Shown here: positions 24,579 through 39,461 of the stretch, one piece after another
Layout: each line of letters starts with the position of its first letter
Position numbering within the stretch: the first letter of the stretch is position 1
Source: Acestrorhynchus altus
Taxonomy: Eukaryota > Chordata > Actinopteri > Characiformes > Acestrorhynchidae
Direction of reading: 5' to 3'
Length of the DNA stretch: 64,000 nt
Assembly (NCBI GenBank): GCA_034509495.1
Contig: CM067507.1
Location: 9,108,820 to 9,172,819, forward strand
The notes under the pieces: model-generated
What the model was told of the DNA's origin: nothing
Database searches by the model: none
Seen by the model: the letters and a program-made list of their open reading frames with translations, nothing else
Position numbers and translations under genes: made by a program

Positions 24579-27500
24579 CACACACACACACAAATTAAAA
24601 ACTTTTTATTTAGTGTATATTTGTTGTTTTGTTACACTGGTCTGGACCAAAAGGATATTGTTATGTTGTAATCTGCAACTGAACCAATATTAGGGAAAAA
24701 TGACAGAAGCTAAAAGTAAAAATCTGCACAAGGGCATTTGTGTCTGTGAGTCCTGCATGATCCACAGAATAACTGCTGTGCAGGGTCAAAATTGTAGGAA
24801 CATAGGAAATCCAGCAGGTTGTGTGTTGAAGCAGGAAGGTAATCTCAAAATAAGGGACGAAGCAGATCTCAGTTAAAGAAATATCAAACTAGTTAAACCA
24901 CAGACACGATGCTCTGTGATGAAGTGTGTAGATGCTGTATGGTGTGGCACTGATCGAGCATGTGGGCAGGGCTGAATAGACTTTGTGGTCAGGAAGGTCC
25001 CTTTGTGGCCCTACATATATAGATAACTATAGATATGCACATCTCTATCTGCAAAAACAATGCAGTTTTTTTTTTTAGCCCTACTTGGTAAATGTATCAG
25101 ATGTTTATCTGTATTTTGTTAAATGTTCATTTATTTTTTGTATGTTTTTAACTGCTGCATAGAATGTACATTTATCTGGAGAAGAGGTCACAAACTGGAG
25201 AGTTGCCTTCCTGCAGACTACAGATTCAACCCTAATCCACCCCACCTGATTCAACTATTTCCTGACTTCAGGGTGTTGGAGTTGAAACCTGCAGGAAGGT
25301 AGCAGATGAGGTGATTGGTTTATTATATTTTTGGAGTTTTTATGTGTTTATTTATTTGCCATTTACTTGGTAACTGGAATGCAAAACAGGCCCTCTTTCT
25401 TACAGTTAAAATTAACACATGAACAATGTACCTGAGCTCCAGCTTCCTTTCTGCTGGTGTAGATGACCTCTCCTGAGCGAGTGGTGGTCATGCCAGTAGT
25501 GGTGGGGTAGTTTCTGCGAGGCGGAGGTGGAGGTGGGGACTTGTTAGCCTTCTCTGAGGCCTGATTCAGCTTGGCTGTTTTGTCCTGAGGTTTTGCTGCT
25601 TTTTCTGGGCTTGTTTTGGCTGTTTGACTGAGTTTGGGAGGCCTGTCCTGAGTTATTGCTTTAGCTACTTTCTCTAGTTGTGGTTTGGGGGCCTTTTCTG
25701 GACCTGTCTTAGAGGGCTTTTCAAAGGTGGGTGGCTCAGGCTTGTTGTCCTCTGCAATAACAATGAATACAATCACAGGCTATTACAGTAAGCAGCTATG
25801 TATGCAATGCAACATCATTGGCAATGAAACGTTTTGCATGTAATACCAATTCAGAAAAACCCAACAGTGAGAATTTGAGGGAAGCAAATAAGTTAATAAA
25901 GCAAAGCTATTTGGCTTTACTCCACCGTAGTTGACGCTTGACGTTAGGCTCTTAAGATCCAATCAATACCATTCTATTGATGATGCTTTTCTGTTTTTAC
26001 TTTATAAGCTCTTAATAATGAGGTGCTACTTAAACTGTATGACTCATTAGCAGTGGATGGATGGAGATTTACAGCACCTGGACATACTGAGTGGGTTTGA
26101 AGTGATTTGTTAGGCCATTAGACTGAAGGACAATTACTAGTGCTCAACATTGTAATCGTTGACAATAAGAACACATTCATGGGTGGACTCTGACCTTGAG
26201 CTGGAAGTGCAGAAGGCTCGGGTGTCACCACCTCCTCCTCAGACAGTGCTGCCATAGGTTTTTGCATGCTGCCCCCTTCATTTGTCACCTCTAGGCTGGG
26301 TATTCCTCTCAGCATGGTGGCTTCTGCCTCATGAATGACTTTCTGAAACTCCCGCACATCATAATGACTAATGTTGTGTCTCTTTTCTTCCCACTCTCTC
26401 TCAGCAGCCTAAAGAAGAAGTCAGGAACAGGAACAGAAAGGTGGTGGTAAGGCAAATGAATTGTAAAAATGATGAAAGGGTTATGACCATGTTGTTCTCT
26501 TAAGGTAATGTTATATTAAAGAAATAGTTCTGAGAAAAAACAGAACTTTAAAAACAGTGTGTTTAAAACACTGTGTGACTTACTTCAGCCATTAAAAAGG
26601 ATATTACATGGATAATAATGTAGATTCAGTTTTTAAATGTGTATAATGTTTTAAAGCTTTGTACACATTTGGGTTTGTACTTACAAAGATGAGATTGGTG
26701 ATGGTCTCTGTCCAGTGTTTGTAAGTAATGTTAGCTTAGCATGTCGAATTATAAAATTACAGCACACTTCAACAGACTTGGCTGTATGACTGCACCTGGT
26801 GTAAGTGATAATAATGTAAGCTTTACACCAAACTATTTCTCTAAGGCTGTTCCAGTCTTTTGTTTTATAGGTTTCTGCGAGGTGCTACAGGTGTGTTTAA
26901 AACAGTGAATAAAGCAGCAAAACTGCCAGCACTGTGGAAATATTTTGTAGTGGAAAATGAAATGTCTGCACTTTAAGTGCATATATCCCACTCTATGCCT
27001 ATTTCTGCTTTTTACAGTGAGTAGTATGTAAAAATATAATAGATTTTGTTAGTAACGGACCAGGCTGTTAGTGCATGTTTCAGCGGTCACAGTCTATTAA
27101 TTAATCTCTCTATATATATAATATGAATCTATTCATACACTACATGAAATGTAAACAAAGTCTCTTGAAAGTGGAAAACAAAACCAATCTGCCCAGAGTG
27201 TCACATCTGCTATATTACTATTAAGTGAGTTCACTGTGACATTAACTGACAGTCTAGCCTATCTTATCTAAATGGTTTGATTTTATTTTAATTACAGAAT
27301 TAATGTACAACTTCCTCCTTCCTTTTTTAAAACACAGCCTAGTGTCATATTAGCAGTTGTATTTAGTAATATAAACACAACATTGTTACTATTGAGTGCA
27401 CTTACCCCCTCCCTCCCCATTCTACTCTCTCAAACACACACACACATGCACACACACACATATATCCAGACAATATTGCTGTGATTAACAAACTATTGTA

Positions 27501-29938
27501 TTAACTGACATCTCTAATGTAATTCCATTTTGTTGATCTTTCATTTTGTATTTTTATATTGATTCTTTTACTTTTACTTAAATTTAATATCCATTAATGA
27601 AAGATTTGCAAAAAAGTGTGATTAATTGCAATTAATCACAGCAAATTGTGTGATTAATTAGTCACTTTTAGTTTTTAATTGAACAACAGCTTTAATAAAA
27701 TTCTGATTAGATTTAATCAACCTAGGCCATCATTCAGACTGCCTGAATCAGATTGAAGGAAAAACATATCGCAAAATAAAAACGGTTTCTTAAACTTATT
27801 CTAAAACTGTACAACTTATAAATCTGGTCAAGGCTAACACAAGCAGTAAAAGTTTGAAAGTTGTCTGTGTTTTTACTGTTTACACACTATATGTATAGTT
27901 TGTACTGTACAATCCACAGAAAATCCTTGTCAACAGAATGGAAGCTCTGGGGCAAATGCACATGAAGCTATGGTCACCATTCCCAATTAAATAGTACCTG
28001 ACTTGACTAATGCTCTTGTGCCCTCCATAATTATTGGCACCCCTGGTTAAGATGTGTTCTTTATCTTCTAATAAATTGAGTTTTTATTCTAAATAATATA
28101 GAACCGTGATGGAAAAAAAAGAGTTAATTTTAAGGAGGGAAAAATCCCTGAGTAAGAAATATTCTTCATAAAATCACCTGTTCCACATTTATTGGCACCC
28201 CTAACAGTTCTTAGAAAAAAGATGTAATTAAAGTATTTCTATCAATTCAGTAGTTTACGAAGTTGATCAGAGTATGTATGAACATTTCATCAGTAATTCA
28301 CAACTTCCTGTTTCCCTGAGGTATAAATATGACGTAACTCAGAGGCCTTTTCTGTTTTTAACGTGGGAAGACAAAGGAACATACCATTCAAGTAAGGCAG
28401 ATGTGTGTTGACCTTCACAAGTCAGGCAATGGCTACAAGAAAATAGTCACTGGCCTACACCTGTCCATATCTACTGTCAGAGGAATTATTAAGAAGTTTA
28501 AAACAACTGGAACAGTGGTAAACAAGCCTGGACAATGTTCATTTTGCCACCACGCACAGTGAGGAGGATGATAAGAGAAATAAAATGTTCTCCAAAGCTC
28601 ACTGTTACAGAATTGCAACAAATGGTAGCTTCTTGAGGTCAAAAAGTCTCCAAAAACAACCATACATGCCAACATTTCCGAGGCATGCACGGAAAAAACT
28701 TTTCTCACTCACAGTCATAAACACAAATGTTTGGAGTTTGCTAAGCAGTACTGGAACTTCAACTGGGACTGTGTGCTTTTGTCAGATGAAATAAAGACAG
28801 AGCTTTTTGGCAACAAATGCTCTAAGTGGGTCTGGCGTAACACAAGAGCTGACTATGCAGAAAAGCACCTCATGCTCACTGTGAAATATAGGGGGGAGGA
28901 TCAGTGATGCTGTTGACCTGTTTCTCTTACAAAGGCCCTGGGAACCTTGTTAGGGTGCATGGCATCATGAATGCTTTGAAATACCAAAACAAAATCTGGT
29001 TGCTTCTGCCTGAAAGCTGATCACTGGGTCTTTCAGCAAGATAATGACCCTAAACATATGGCCACATCTACACAGAAATGGTCCACCTCACACAGATTCA
29101 AGCTCCTCCCATGGCCATCTCAGTCCCCAGACCTCAACCCCACAGAAAACCTGTGAGAGCAGAGTACAGAGGAGAGGACCCAGGTTGCTGGACGATTTAG
29201 AGAGCTTAAGGAATGGTTGAATATCCCTCTTTCTGTATTCTCCCATCTTGTGAAACATTATAGGAACATATAATTGTGAAACATAACAGTTCAAGTGCAA
29301 TAATAACAATGCAATATACAGTTCAAGTGCAATAACAATAATAATGTGCAATACCCCCTCCTACTGGACTCTTTTTCTACTTTGTCCTCATGCACTATTT
29401 ATGTATATTGTATATTGTAATATAGTCTCTATATTATATATTCCTTATATTTATATAGTGTTTCTTTGCTAAGTACTGTACTTATGCTGCGGCTGGAACC
29501 TTAATTTCCCTGAGGGAACCCTCCCAAGGGATCAATAAAGTTCTATCCTATCCTATCCTATGAGAAGATAAGGAGCTGTTTTGTTGGCAAAAGGGGGTTG
29601 TACAAAGTATTAACATCAGGGTTGCTAATAATTGTGGCACATGATTTGGTGTTAAACAATTATTTTTTAATGTGGGATTTTTTTCCTACTGAAATACACT
29701 TGAGTTAAAGGTTGGATTTTACTTTTATTTCTATCGTGGTCCTATATTATTAAAAAAAAAACCCTCAATTTATTAGAAGCTAAAGAACACATCTTAACCA
29801 GGGGTGCACTGTCTGTATTGTAAGAAGAGGCTGTTTCTACAGTTATTTATATTAATAACCTTGATTTCAGAATTGTTACAGAAACAGGTGTCTACTAGTT
29901 TTAGTACACGTGGATATACCATGATTAGATTTGCATAC

Positions 29939-29980
<42 letters not shown>

Positions 29981-31581
29981 GATTATTTTTGCTAAACTAT
30001 TTCTTTAAAAAACACAGTACAAACCTCATTACTTTGGAAGCTCACCTCTATTGATGTGGCTCTGTTTTTGCCCCTGCTATGACTGGCGATCTCCTCGATA
30101 AACAGGCTTGGAGATGCTCCATTGCCATAGCAGGCACCATTTGAGGGAACTCCATTGTTTGATGGTGGCATGTGTTCTGCCTGGGACTGGCTGGGCTTTT
30201 TGAGCTGCCCAGGGCTGCCTGACTGTTTAGTGGGTGACGGGGTGGATTCACGGACCTGCTGGGGTGGGGCAGAAGATGCAGGCATTGCTGAATGCTGGGA
30301 CTGATGTAGGGGCACTGGGGAACTTTGGGCATGGTGGATGACCATTGGATTGGAGTTAATGACCTCTGACTTAACAGAGGAGGTCTGAGGCTCAACGAGG
30401 GGCATACTCGCTGAGTCCTGGACATCAGAGGGAGGCACGAACTCAACCCCATCCGTTGTGGCAGAAGATGCTGTGGTGGCAATATCTGAAGATTTAAGTG
30501 AGCCCTCTGTAGCACACCTAGAAATTATGGACAAGTAAACATTATGTTCATACAGTATCACAGAAAATGCAAAAAACCTCATCCATCCCACTAGCATATC
30601 AGCTTGTGAATAATGTGAATAATATCCTTTGGGGTTAGCATATTAGCTTGTGGCAAGAGTGGGTAGATCAGAACACTAAAAAGCACAGCTTTATATATAC
30701 GTATACATTCTTAACTCTTTCATTTTCTGTACCAATGGGATAAAATAAAGGACAGATAACACAACAAATCAAAAGCACATTTAACACCACAGTCAATATT
30801 TTGTACACACACAGTACCTGCGCAGAGTGCTGAGGGAGTCAGTGAGTGTTTTGACTCTTTTCAGCATGCTGTCCAGTTTGTGTGGCTCCTCTTTCAGAAA
30901 CTTCACAGCCTCCACCTCCACTCGTAGCACAGCCCGCATGTGTGCCTGCAGGGCTGGAAACTCTCCTAGAATACACATACACGCACACACACATACACGC
31001 ACATGCACACACACACACACGCACACACACACACACACACACGGCCAGACAGAACTAATTGTGAATGTAAATAAATAATTAAATATCTAATCAGCACAAA
31101 GATTTAACAGTTTACTCATGCTTTAGCACAGGTCAGTAGCACTGAAACAAATAAATTATCAACGAGGTGATTCATCAGTGTTTTTTTATTTAAGGGGTAA
31201 ATATTCTAAAAAATACTTTTAGTGAAAAGTAAATATTTCAGTTATTCAATTTCTGTATTCTAAATGTGTATTTCCAAAACTTCTATTCCACTGCATCCTC
31301 ATTGGTGCCAGAAAATCTTTTGAAGCCCATTGGCTAGTATTATACTTAATTCAATAGAAAGTAATAGTTCAATGGTCCAGCAGAGACCAGACAGTAAAAT
31401 GCTGCAGTATTCATAACAAAAAACGTGCATAATCTGTTACCTTTAAGGCCTGCTAGGCTCTCTCCCACCTTCCTCAGGCTGACTGCTCCTTCCTCAACCT
31501 CCTTTAGAGTGACCACTCTTGAAGCTACACCTGGACTTGAATCTTTCTTTAGACAAGCCACATAGTTCTCCAGATCCCTAA

Positions 31582-31638
<57 letters not shown>

Positions 31639-34600
31639 GTGAGCAAGTGCAGCTAACCATTGTAATTACATATTTTTTACTCTAGAGGGCAGGAAAACAA
31701 TTCTAATATCAGAGTTCACTTGCCATTCACTTTAAAAACACTAACAGTGGTCTGACCACTCTGTGAGGTCCACCTAAAATATATGTCCACTACATAAGTA
31801 CACATTACAGACTACAGTGCCCTTTAACGTGCCCTCTACCCTGACACACTGTAGGGTTGCAGGGGCTTTAACACATTTCAGAGCCACAGCTTGGCTGAGA
31901 GATGTGTACCACCTAAAAATATCCAGCTAATGTCTGTGGTCAGAAAATGAACAATAATGAGAGGTTAGAGTAAGGCTAACCTGTATTCACAACACTTCAC
32001 TTTTTGCACATTTTATGTTACAGTCTCATTTCAAAATGGATTAGGTTATCATCAAGAATATTCTATATGTTGCTGCAGTCATCTTTCTGCTGCAGAAAAA
32101 CATAACCCACAGCATGATTCTGCAAACACCAAGCTTCACAGTAGGAATGGGATTGGCTAGGTGATGAGCTGTGCCTGGATACCTTCAGACATAATGCTTG
32201 GCATTCAGTCCAAAAAGTTAAATCTTTTTGTTTCTCATGGTCATGAGTCCTTTAGGTGCCTTTTGGCAAACACCAGATGGTGTGCCTTTTACTGAGGAGT
32301 GACGTCCGTCTGGCCACTCTACCATACATGCCTAATTGGTGGAGTGCTGCAGAAATGGTTGTCCTTGTCCTCTTTCCACAGAGCAACATTGGAGCTCTAT
32401 CAGAACGATCATTGGGTTCATGGTCACCTCTCTGACTAAGGCCTTCCTACCATGATCACTCAGTTTAACTCTCAGAAGAGTCCTTGTGATTCCAAACTTC
32501 TTCCATTAACAAACGATGGAGGCCACTGTGCTCATTAAAACCTTCAATGCTGCAGAATCCGTACCCAGATCTGTGTATCGATAGAGTCCTGTTTCGGATG
32601 TTTACAGACAATTCCTTGGACTTTATGGCTTGATTTGTGCTCTGACTGTCTACTGTGGGACCTTATATAAACAGGTGTGTGTGCTTTTCCAAATCATGTC
32701 CAATCAACTGAATTTACCACAGGTGTGCAGAAACATCTGAAGGATGATCATTGGAAACAAGATGCACCTGCGCTCAATTTTGAGTGTCATAGCAAAGGCT
32801 TTGAATCTCCATTCATCCATTTCCTGCAGCTTATCCAAGGTCGGTGTCACAGCAGCAGCAGCCTAAGCATAGAGACCCAGACCTTCTTCTCCCCAGCCAC
32901 CTCTTCCAACTCTTCTGGCGGGATTCCAAGGCATTACCAGAGATATATATATATAATCTATCCAGCATGTCCAGGATCTTCCCCGGGGCCTCCTCTCAGT
33001 CAGACATGCCTGGAACACCTCATAAGGGAGGCGACCCAGAGGCATCCAAACCAGATGTTAACTGTTGGGTTTGAGGACTACTACCATGGCAGGCACCAAT
33101 GACCTTGTGGCCACAGCTCTGATTTGCCACCTTGAAAATGGAGGCAGTGAAGAAGATCCCCCACTTCCCTCGGGTTGCAGTCAAAGCTCTGCCGAATGTG
33201 GGAGTTGAAGACGTTCCTGACAGTTTCCTCTGCCAGCCATTCCCAGTGAACTCTAATCACACCTTTAGGTTTGCTGAGTCTGTCCCACCACCTGATCCAA
33301 CTCACCACAAGGTTGTTATCAATGGACTGCTCAAAACACTGCCCAAAACACGTCCCCAATTCCGATGACACAACTATAAATTTGATAATCAAACTGTGGC
33401 TTAGGGTATGCTGATACCAGGTGCATTTATGGACACCCTTGTCTTTGAACATGGTGTTCATTATGGATAAATGGTACAAAGCACAGAAATCCATTAACTA
33501 AACATCACTCGGGTTCAGATGAGAGACACCATTTCTCCCAATCACACCCTTCTGGTTCACACTGTCATTTCCCACATAAGCATCAAAGTCTTCCAATACA
33601 ACAATGGAGTCCCACGGAGTGGCACTTTCCAAAACCCCCTTCAAGGACTCCAAGAAGGACGGGTACTCCAAACTACCTGTCAGTGCATAATGACAAACAA
33701 CAGTCAGGTCCCCAGTCCGAAGATGTAGGGAAACAACCCTCTTATTCTCTGGAGAGAACCCAAATGTACAGGCAGAGAGCTGGGGAGCTTTAAGTAAGCC
33801 CACTCCTGCCTACACATTCATTTGTACATATAAGGACAAGCCACGAAGGGTCCTGAGTGTCCAAGGTTAAATGTATTTAAACTGAATATTTTACAACACT
33901 CACTGTCACAAAGCTGTCCTTAATTTCCCTGAGGGAAACCTCCCAAGGGATCAATGAAGTTCTATCCTATTCTATCCAATGGCAACATTAGCAAGGACAA
34001 CTTTCCTGCGATGAAGAAATAAATGTAGATTTTGGTATGTATGTGATTTGTGACAGTCAAAATGTTTGTTAGCAATGGAGTCTAGCATTTGCTAAAATAA
34101 AAACCCTTATGTCAGATACCAAAGAAGTCTCAGGTAAGCAGCTTCACCTGGAGCAAGTGATAAATCATGTTAATATGATTTTTTGAACTATTTTTTTAAT
34201 ATGTTAGGGTTTTCATTTTCAGTTATTTAGAGAATTTAACACTACATTATAATGTTCACACTGAATGTTCTAGCTGTAAATGTATAATCAAGCTAACATG
34301 TTACTTCGTATACAACAACCCAATTTGATATAGTCCAAAACAACATTTTATTACAATGTTGCAGACATGTCTAAGAAATGTCTATAAATTGCATACATTA
34401 GCTATGGTCATACTATGGCTCTAATGCTCACAGTCTCCCAACAGTCCAGCCGTTTTTACTTCTGTTTAGCAATGTGAAAATTGTTTTCATGCCACATTCC
34501 TCACTGTCCTGTGCACTCAGGAGTCAGGCTGGTCTCATCAGTCCCACATTGCTTTGCTGAGTTTGCTGATGGGCTACAGGCAGAGAAGCAAGGAAAACAA

Positions 34601-35546
34601 GGCCCTAAATCTCAAACCTCTCAATTTTAATGCCACTGCTGTGGCCAGACTGTGAGTTTCATCTGCGGTGGCGTTCATGGCTGGCTGAGGATATGCAAAC
34701 CTCTCTCTGTCTTCTGTTAACCATGAGTTTACTTAGAATTTTGACAAAGAGAGTTTGTGGCTGTAAATGAGAATGATGTGTCAACACATTTAATGACTGA
34801 TTCACTTGTATAGCACTATATAGGGGTAAAGGTTTGTGTTTTAGTTTCTTTGGTATTTGTATCTCCTGTAAGTTACATACAAAATCATATGTCTGTCTTC
34901 AAGGAAAACAGAAGATTGAAAATATAAAGGTATACATCAACATCCTTGAATATGTATCTTGTTCTATATTACAACTCATTACAATTATTTAGGCATTCAC
35001 AAAAATATTTATTCTGTTAGAATTTGAACATCACATACAAAAATAGAGACAAATGTTTAGATGGATACCTAATGAAGTACTTTTAAGGGGACTGAAGTGA
35101 ATATATATCAAAGCACAAATGTGTTTGATAACATGAAAAGCCCACTGTTCCTACTGCAAATGTTAGCAACATGCCTGCAGTTACTGCCAATGTAGCATGC
35201 AGGTGAACATGAGATTAGCTGGCAACATGTCATTATAACAGTGTGGACTACAGCTGTACTGCATTTGTAACACCCTTTATTCAACTGATAAACACACATT
35301 TGTAGCCTTTATGTTAATGAAAACTAACAGAAACCACTTTTGTTTGGTGACGTGAGTCACAGAAAGGTTCAGCATGTTGAGTGTAGATGTGTGTGGAGCT
35401 GCAGAAACCCATGATAGAAAGTATGTAATTAGTAGGTAATTGAATGTCAATAATGTGAATTTGACTGTAGTTGATTAACTTTTTTGGTGTTTTAAAATCT
35501 TCTATGAGTAGGTGTCTCCTACTATGAATTTGATACTGAAAAAGGA

Positions 35547-35592
<46 letters not shown>

Positions 35593-35806
35593 ATGTGTTT
35601 ATGTGTCTCACCCTAACTGAGTGAGAACTCTCTCCTCCATGCAGAGATATTTGTGTCTCTCTTCTTCCACCAGTGTTCTCTGCCTGTGATTTGGGTCCTC
35701 TTGTCGTTTCAAAGCTTCAGTCAGTTGTGCACTTAGCTCCTGCTCCACCTGCTTGATCTGGGCCTGCACACACTCCTGATTCTGCAACTGCAATGCAAGC
35801 ATGTGT

Positions 35807-35839
<33 letters not shown>

Positions 35840-35840
35840 T

Positions 35841-35888
<48 letters not shown>

Positions 35889-38870
35889 TAACACGTGTTC
35901 AATACAAAACAAAGTTCTTACTTGTATGAGCAGGTGTGGTTCATGTCACATTGGGCCCACATTGAATTGAAAATAGTGACTCGATATAAAGATCAGACAT
36001 TGGTGACAGTATTACAAAATTAGATGGATCAGGTACTGCAATATCAGTCCAATCCAATTTGCAAGTGGTTACATGTTGGTGTTCTAGGCTTAATATCTCA
36101 GAATCAGGTTAACCTACAGAAATAACACACACATCATAATGACGGTCATAATGCATACTGAAATCTCGGAAAAAATTATACCAGGGTTATGTAAAAAAAA
36201 TTAAATAAATAGTGCAAAAAAATTGCAATAAATATTGATACTGAATTACTGTCCAGGCCTAATCAGTATGTACAGTGTACAAGAAATGAACTATGCCAAT
36301 CTATCCCAACTCTATTAAAAATGTAAATTGATAAATACACTGAACCAAACCAATCCCTCCAGGAATGTACTGCCTGAAAAATCAGCCAATCAGCATTTTA
36401 CAGACGTAATAATTTTGTTAAATCACTGCATTATATGTAATATGTGCATTATACATAACTGATTATACATAATTATACATAATGATCAATGAAAATCAGC
36501 TAATCATAGTAAGGGTTGGACCACATATTACAACTCTATGCATACTGATGAACACTCTGATGGTGGTGTACTTTGTTTACATTTACATTTACATTCATGG
36601 CATTTAGCAGACTTTGTAATTTTTAATTGTATTATATTTTTGCTTTTTTACTTTTGCATTTAATGTCTTTTATTTATTTATTTTTTTATGTGAAGCACAT
36701 TGAATTTTTCACAAATAAACTTGCCTTGCCTTGCTATGCCTTACTAGGACCACCCCACAACACCTACCAAATGGAAATGCAAAGTCTTCTAATAATTACA
36801 ATTTGTTTCTTGTGAAAGTGTCTCAGATCCTTACACTTACCACCGCATCTAGATAATGAAACACTTTTCTTTTTTTTCCTATTTCAAAATATTCTTTGCA
36901 TTCAAAAAATGTTTTTGATGGTAAATTATCCTACATTAAATAGGTTAAACAAATATTTTATTTTTATATATTGTCACAAATAGTAATAAAAAATGCTGTA
37001 AAATCCAGCATTTCACTCCCCAACAATCAACAAAAAAAGCAAAAAAGTTCTACCTGGTCTGAATAAAAGTGTATTGAAATTTGGCATTTATTAATTCCAA
37101 GAGGGAAAACACTGATCACCCTAATTAATATGTGTGCCTCATTAAAAGTGGAATGCCTGTCCTTGCTGATGTGTTTTAGCAGTGTAGTGTCATGTTTGGC
37201 CTAAATTGCTCTTCTTGACAGAAAGCAAGTATTTGAGTGCACTGACGCTTTGTGCTCCTTTACTGTTTTAAGGTCTTCACTATTATTCTAAAATGAAGAA
37301 AACACTAAAAATTAGTATGTGTTCCAACTCGGCTGGCATTTGTATGAGCACCATGATTAGCATACAGCGCATTTGGGACAGGTTTCCACAAATTGTGGTT
37401 TCAGACTCATCCTAAACTGATTTTGTTCTTATCAGTCGATCTACAATACTCCACAATGACAAAAAGAAAAAAACATATTTATTTTAATAACTTTATAAAG
37501 AAATTAGCTTTTTTTCAGTTAAAGAATCTTGGGCAGTCTTGGAGATCATCCTACAAGTTTGACACACCTCTTTAAGACAGTTCTCTCATTCTTCAATGCA
37601 ACATCATTCAAGCTCAAACAGGTTTCAAGGGGAGATGTTTTCATATGCTATACTGAGTTTAGGTCTGGATTTTGACTGAGCCACTCATCTCCACTGGGAG
37701 ATTTCCCAAAGCCACAACATTGTTTTACTCAGCATGGTGCTGCCACCACTATGTTTGATAGTAGGGATGGAATTACTGAGTGATGCTCAGTGGAACTGTG
37801 GCCAAATTGTTCAGTCTGTGTTTCATTCGTTTCATTTGTTCATTCAGATTATTCCCAGAGGGCTATCGTGAACCTTTTAGTGAAGATTGACCACTGGGTT
37901 CTTGGATGCCTGTCTGCCTGATTGCTCAGTCTGGTTGGGCAGTCAGATGTAGGAACACTGTTAGTGGTTTCAAATTTCTTCCAATGAGAATGATGGAGAC
38001 TCCCATGACGTTAGACATACATTTTTAGCTATAAGACCTAATAGAGGCTTATGTCCAGTGAATTCCAGAGCTCACTTTTTAGGGCCATAACAAATGGTCT
38101 GAATACTTATGTAAATTGTATAGTTACAACAAATTTTTAATACATTTAGAAAACACACTGTGTATCATCTGATGAGAATTACACTTGACATGCCCTGAAA
38201 ACATTCCATAAGCACTGTTTATTTATGGCATAAATGTAATTTCATACCTGTAGCTGTCTCATCTGCTGCAGCTGGACACGGAGATCTGAGATGTTTTTCC
38301 TGAACTGGAGAAGATTCACATGCAGAGGGGCAGAGCTGATGGGTGGAGTTGGAGCAGAGATACTCTCAGTTGCTACTGCAGCACTTTTGGGTCCAAGTAC
38401 TGGAGAGTCTCCTGAACCAATTACAAAAAGCAAAAACGTTTTAAAGGTAACTCTTGTATGTGCTAATCAGGACAGATAAAATAGATACTGGACATGGACA
38501 CTAAACAGTACAATGTCCAGAAGCTTCTTGATGCAGGACCTGTTTTGCACTTACCAGAATATACTGATTAAACATCATTCTTGTCTGGACTAAAATACAT
38601 AATTGATTTATATATTTTTAGTAGCCAAATTATTCAAGAAGGCTTCTGCACAGAACCGCTTGATTTCCCTAAAAAGTTCTATGCCTAAAAGGACAGAGGA
38701 ACAGTAATTGGTAAGATTAGGTATCATGGCAAGGCTGAAACAAAGACCTTAAACCCTGAGGCCCTAACTGGAGTCAGCTCATGACTTGAAGAAATGCTTG
38801 TAGCGGCACATAATTTTGAGAGTGAAAGTGTGTCTGTGTGGGCATGTTGATTTCTTGTTAACTAAGTCTG

Positions 38871-38904
<34 letters not shown>

Positions 38905-39415
38905 CACTGGGAGAACACATGAAACACTGATAGGTTGAATTCTGGTAGATCAGAAGTGATTGTAGGATGCTGTGATAGGTGAAAAAGATGAATGGATGCA
39001 ATAGCAAGTAAAAGAAAGTCAATAGCAAGAAGTCGAAAAGAAACAAGCCAAAAGAAAAAAAAAAAATGTTGAAAGAAAGAAAAAAGTAAGAATAAATAAA
39101 AAAAGAATGAAAGAAAGATGCAGAAAAAGAGAAAGGCAGCAAAAAGAAAGAGATACAAAAATAGCAAAACATAAAAAGCTGTCAAAAGGAAACATGAAAA
39201 AATGAAAGAAATGCAGAAAGAAAGAGATAAGAGATTCAAATTAAAGTGAATGAAATGAAATGGAAAGGTCTGCAATGAAGGAACACATAAAAAGAGGAAG
39301 AGGGTATTCTCACCTGAACTGGGCGGACTGTGAATGGGTGACCCTGACTTTACTGACCGGTCACTGAAATAACAGAATATGCATCATATCTCTCTCTCTC
39401 TCTCTCTCTCTCTCT

Positions 39416-39461
<46 letters not shown>

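Noticed and set aside
30048..30515. 155-codon alternative minus frame over KIAA1217 exon E10
   Set aside because: The E10 frame is fixed by matching phases with E9 and E11 and by the SLFIEEI motif; the alternative is a +1 shadow.
38858..39275. Minus-strand Phe/Leu/Ser frames resembling membrane proteins
   Set aside because: They are the complement of a purine-rich A/G tract in KIAA1217 intron 5; low-complexity composition and no homology seen.
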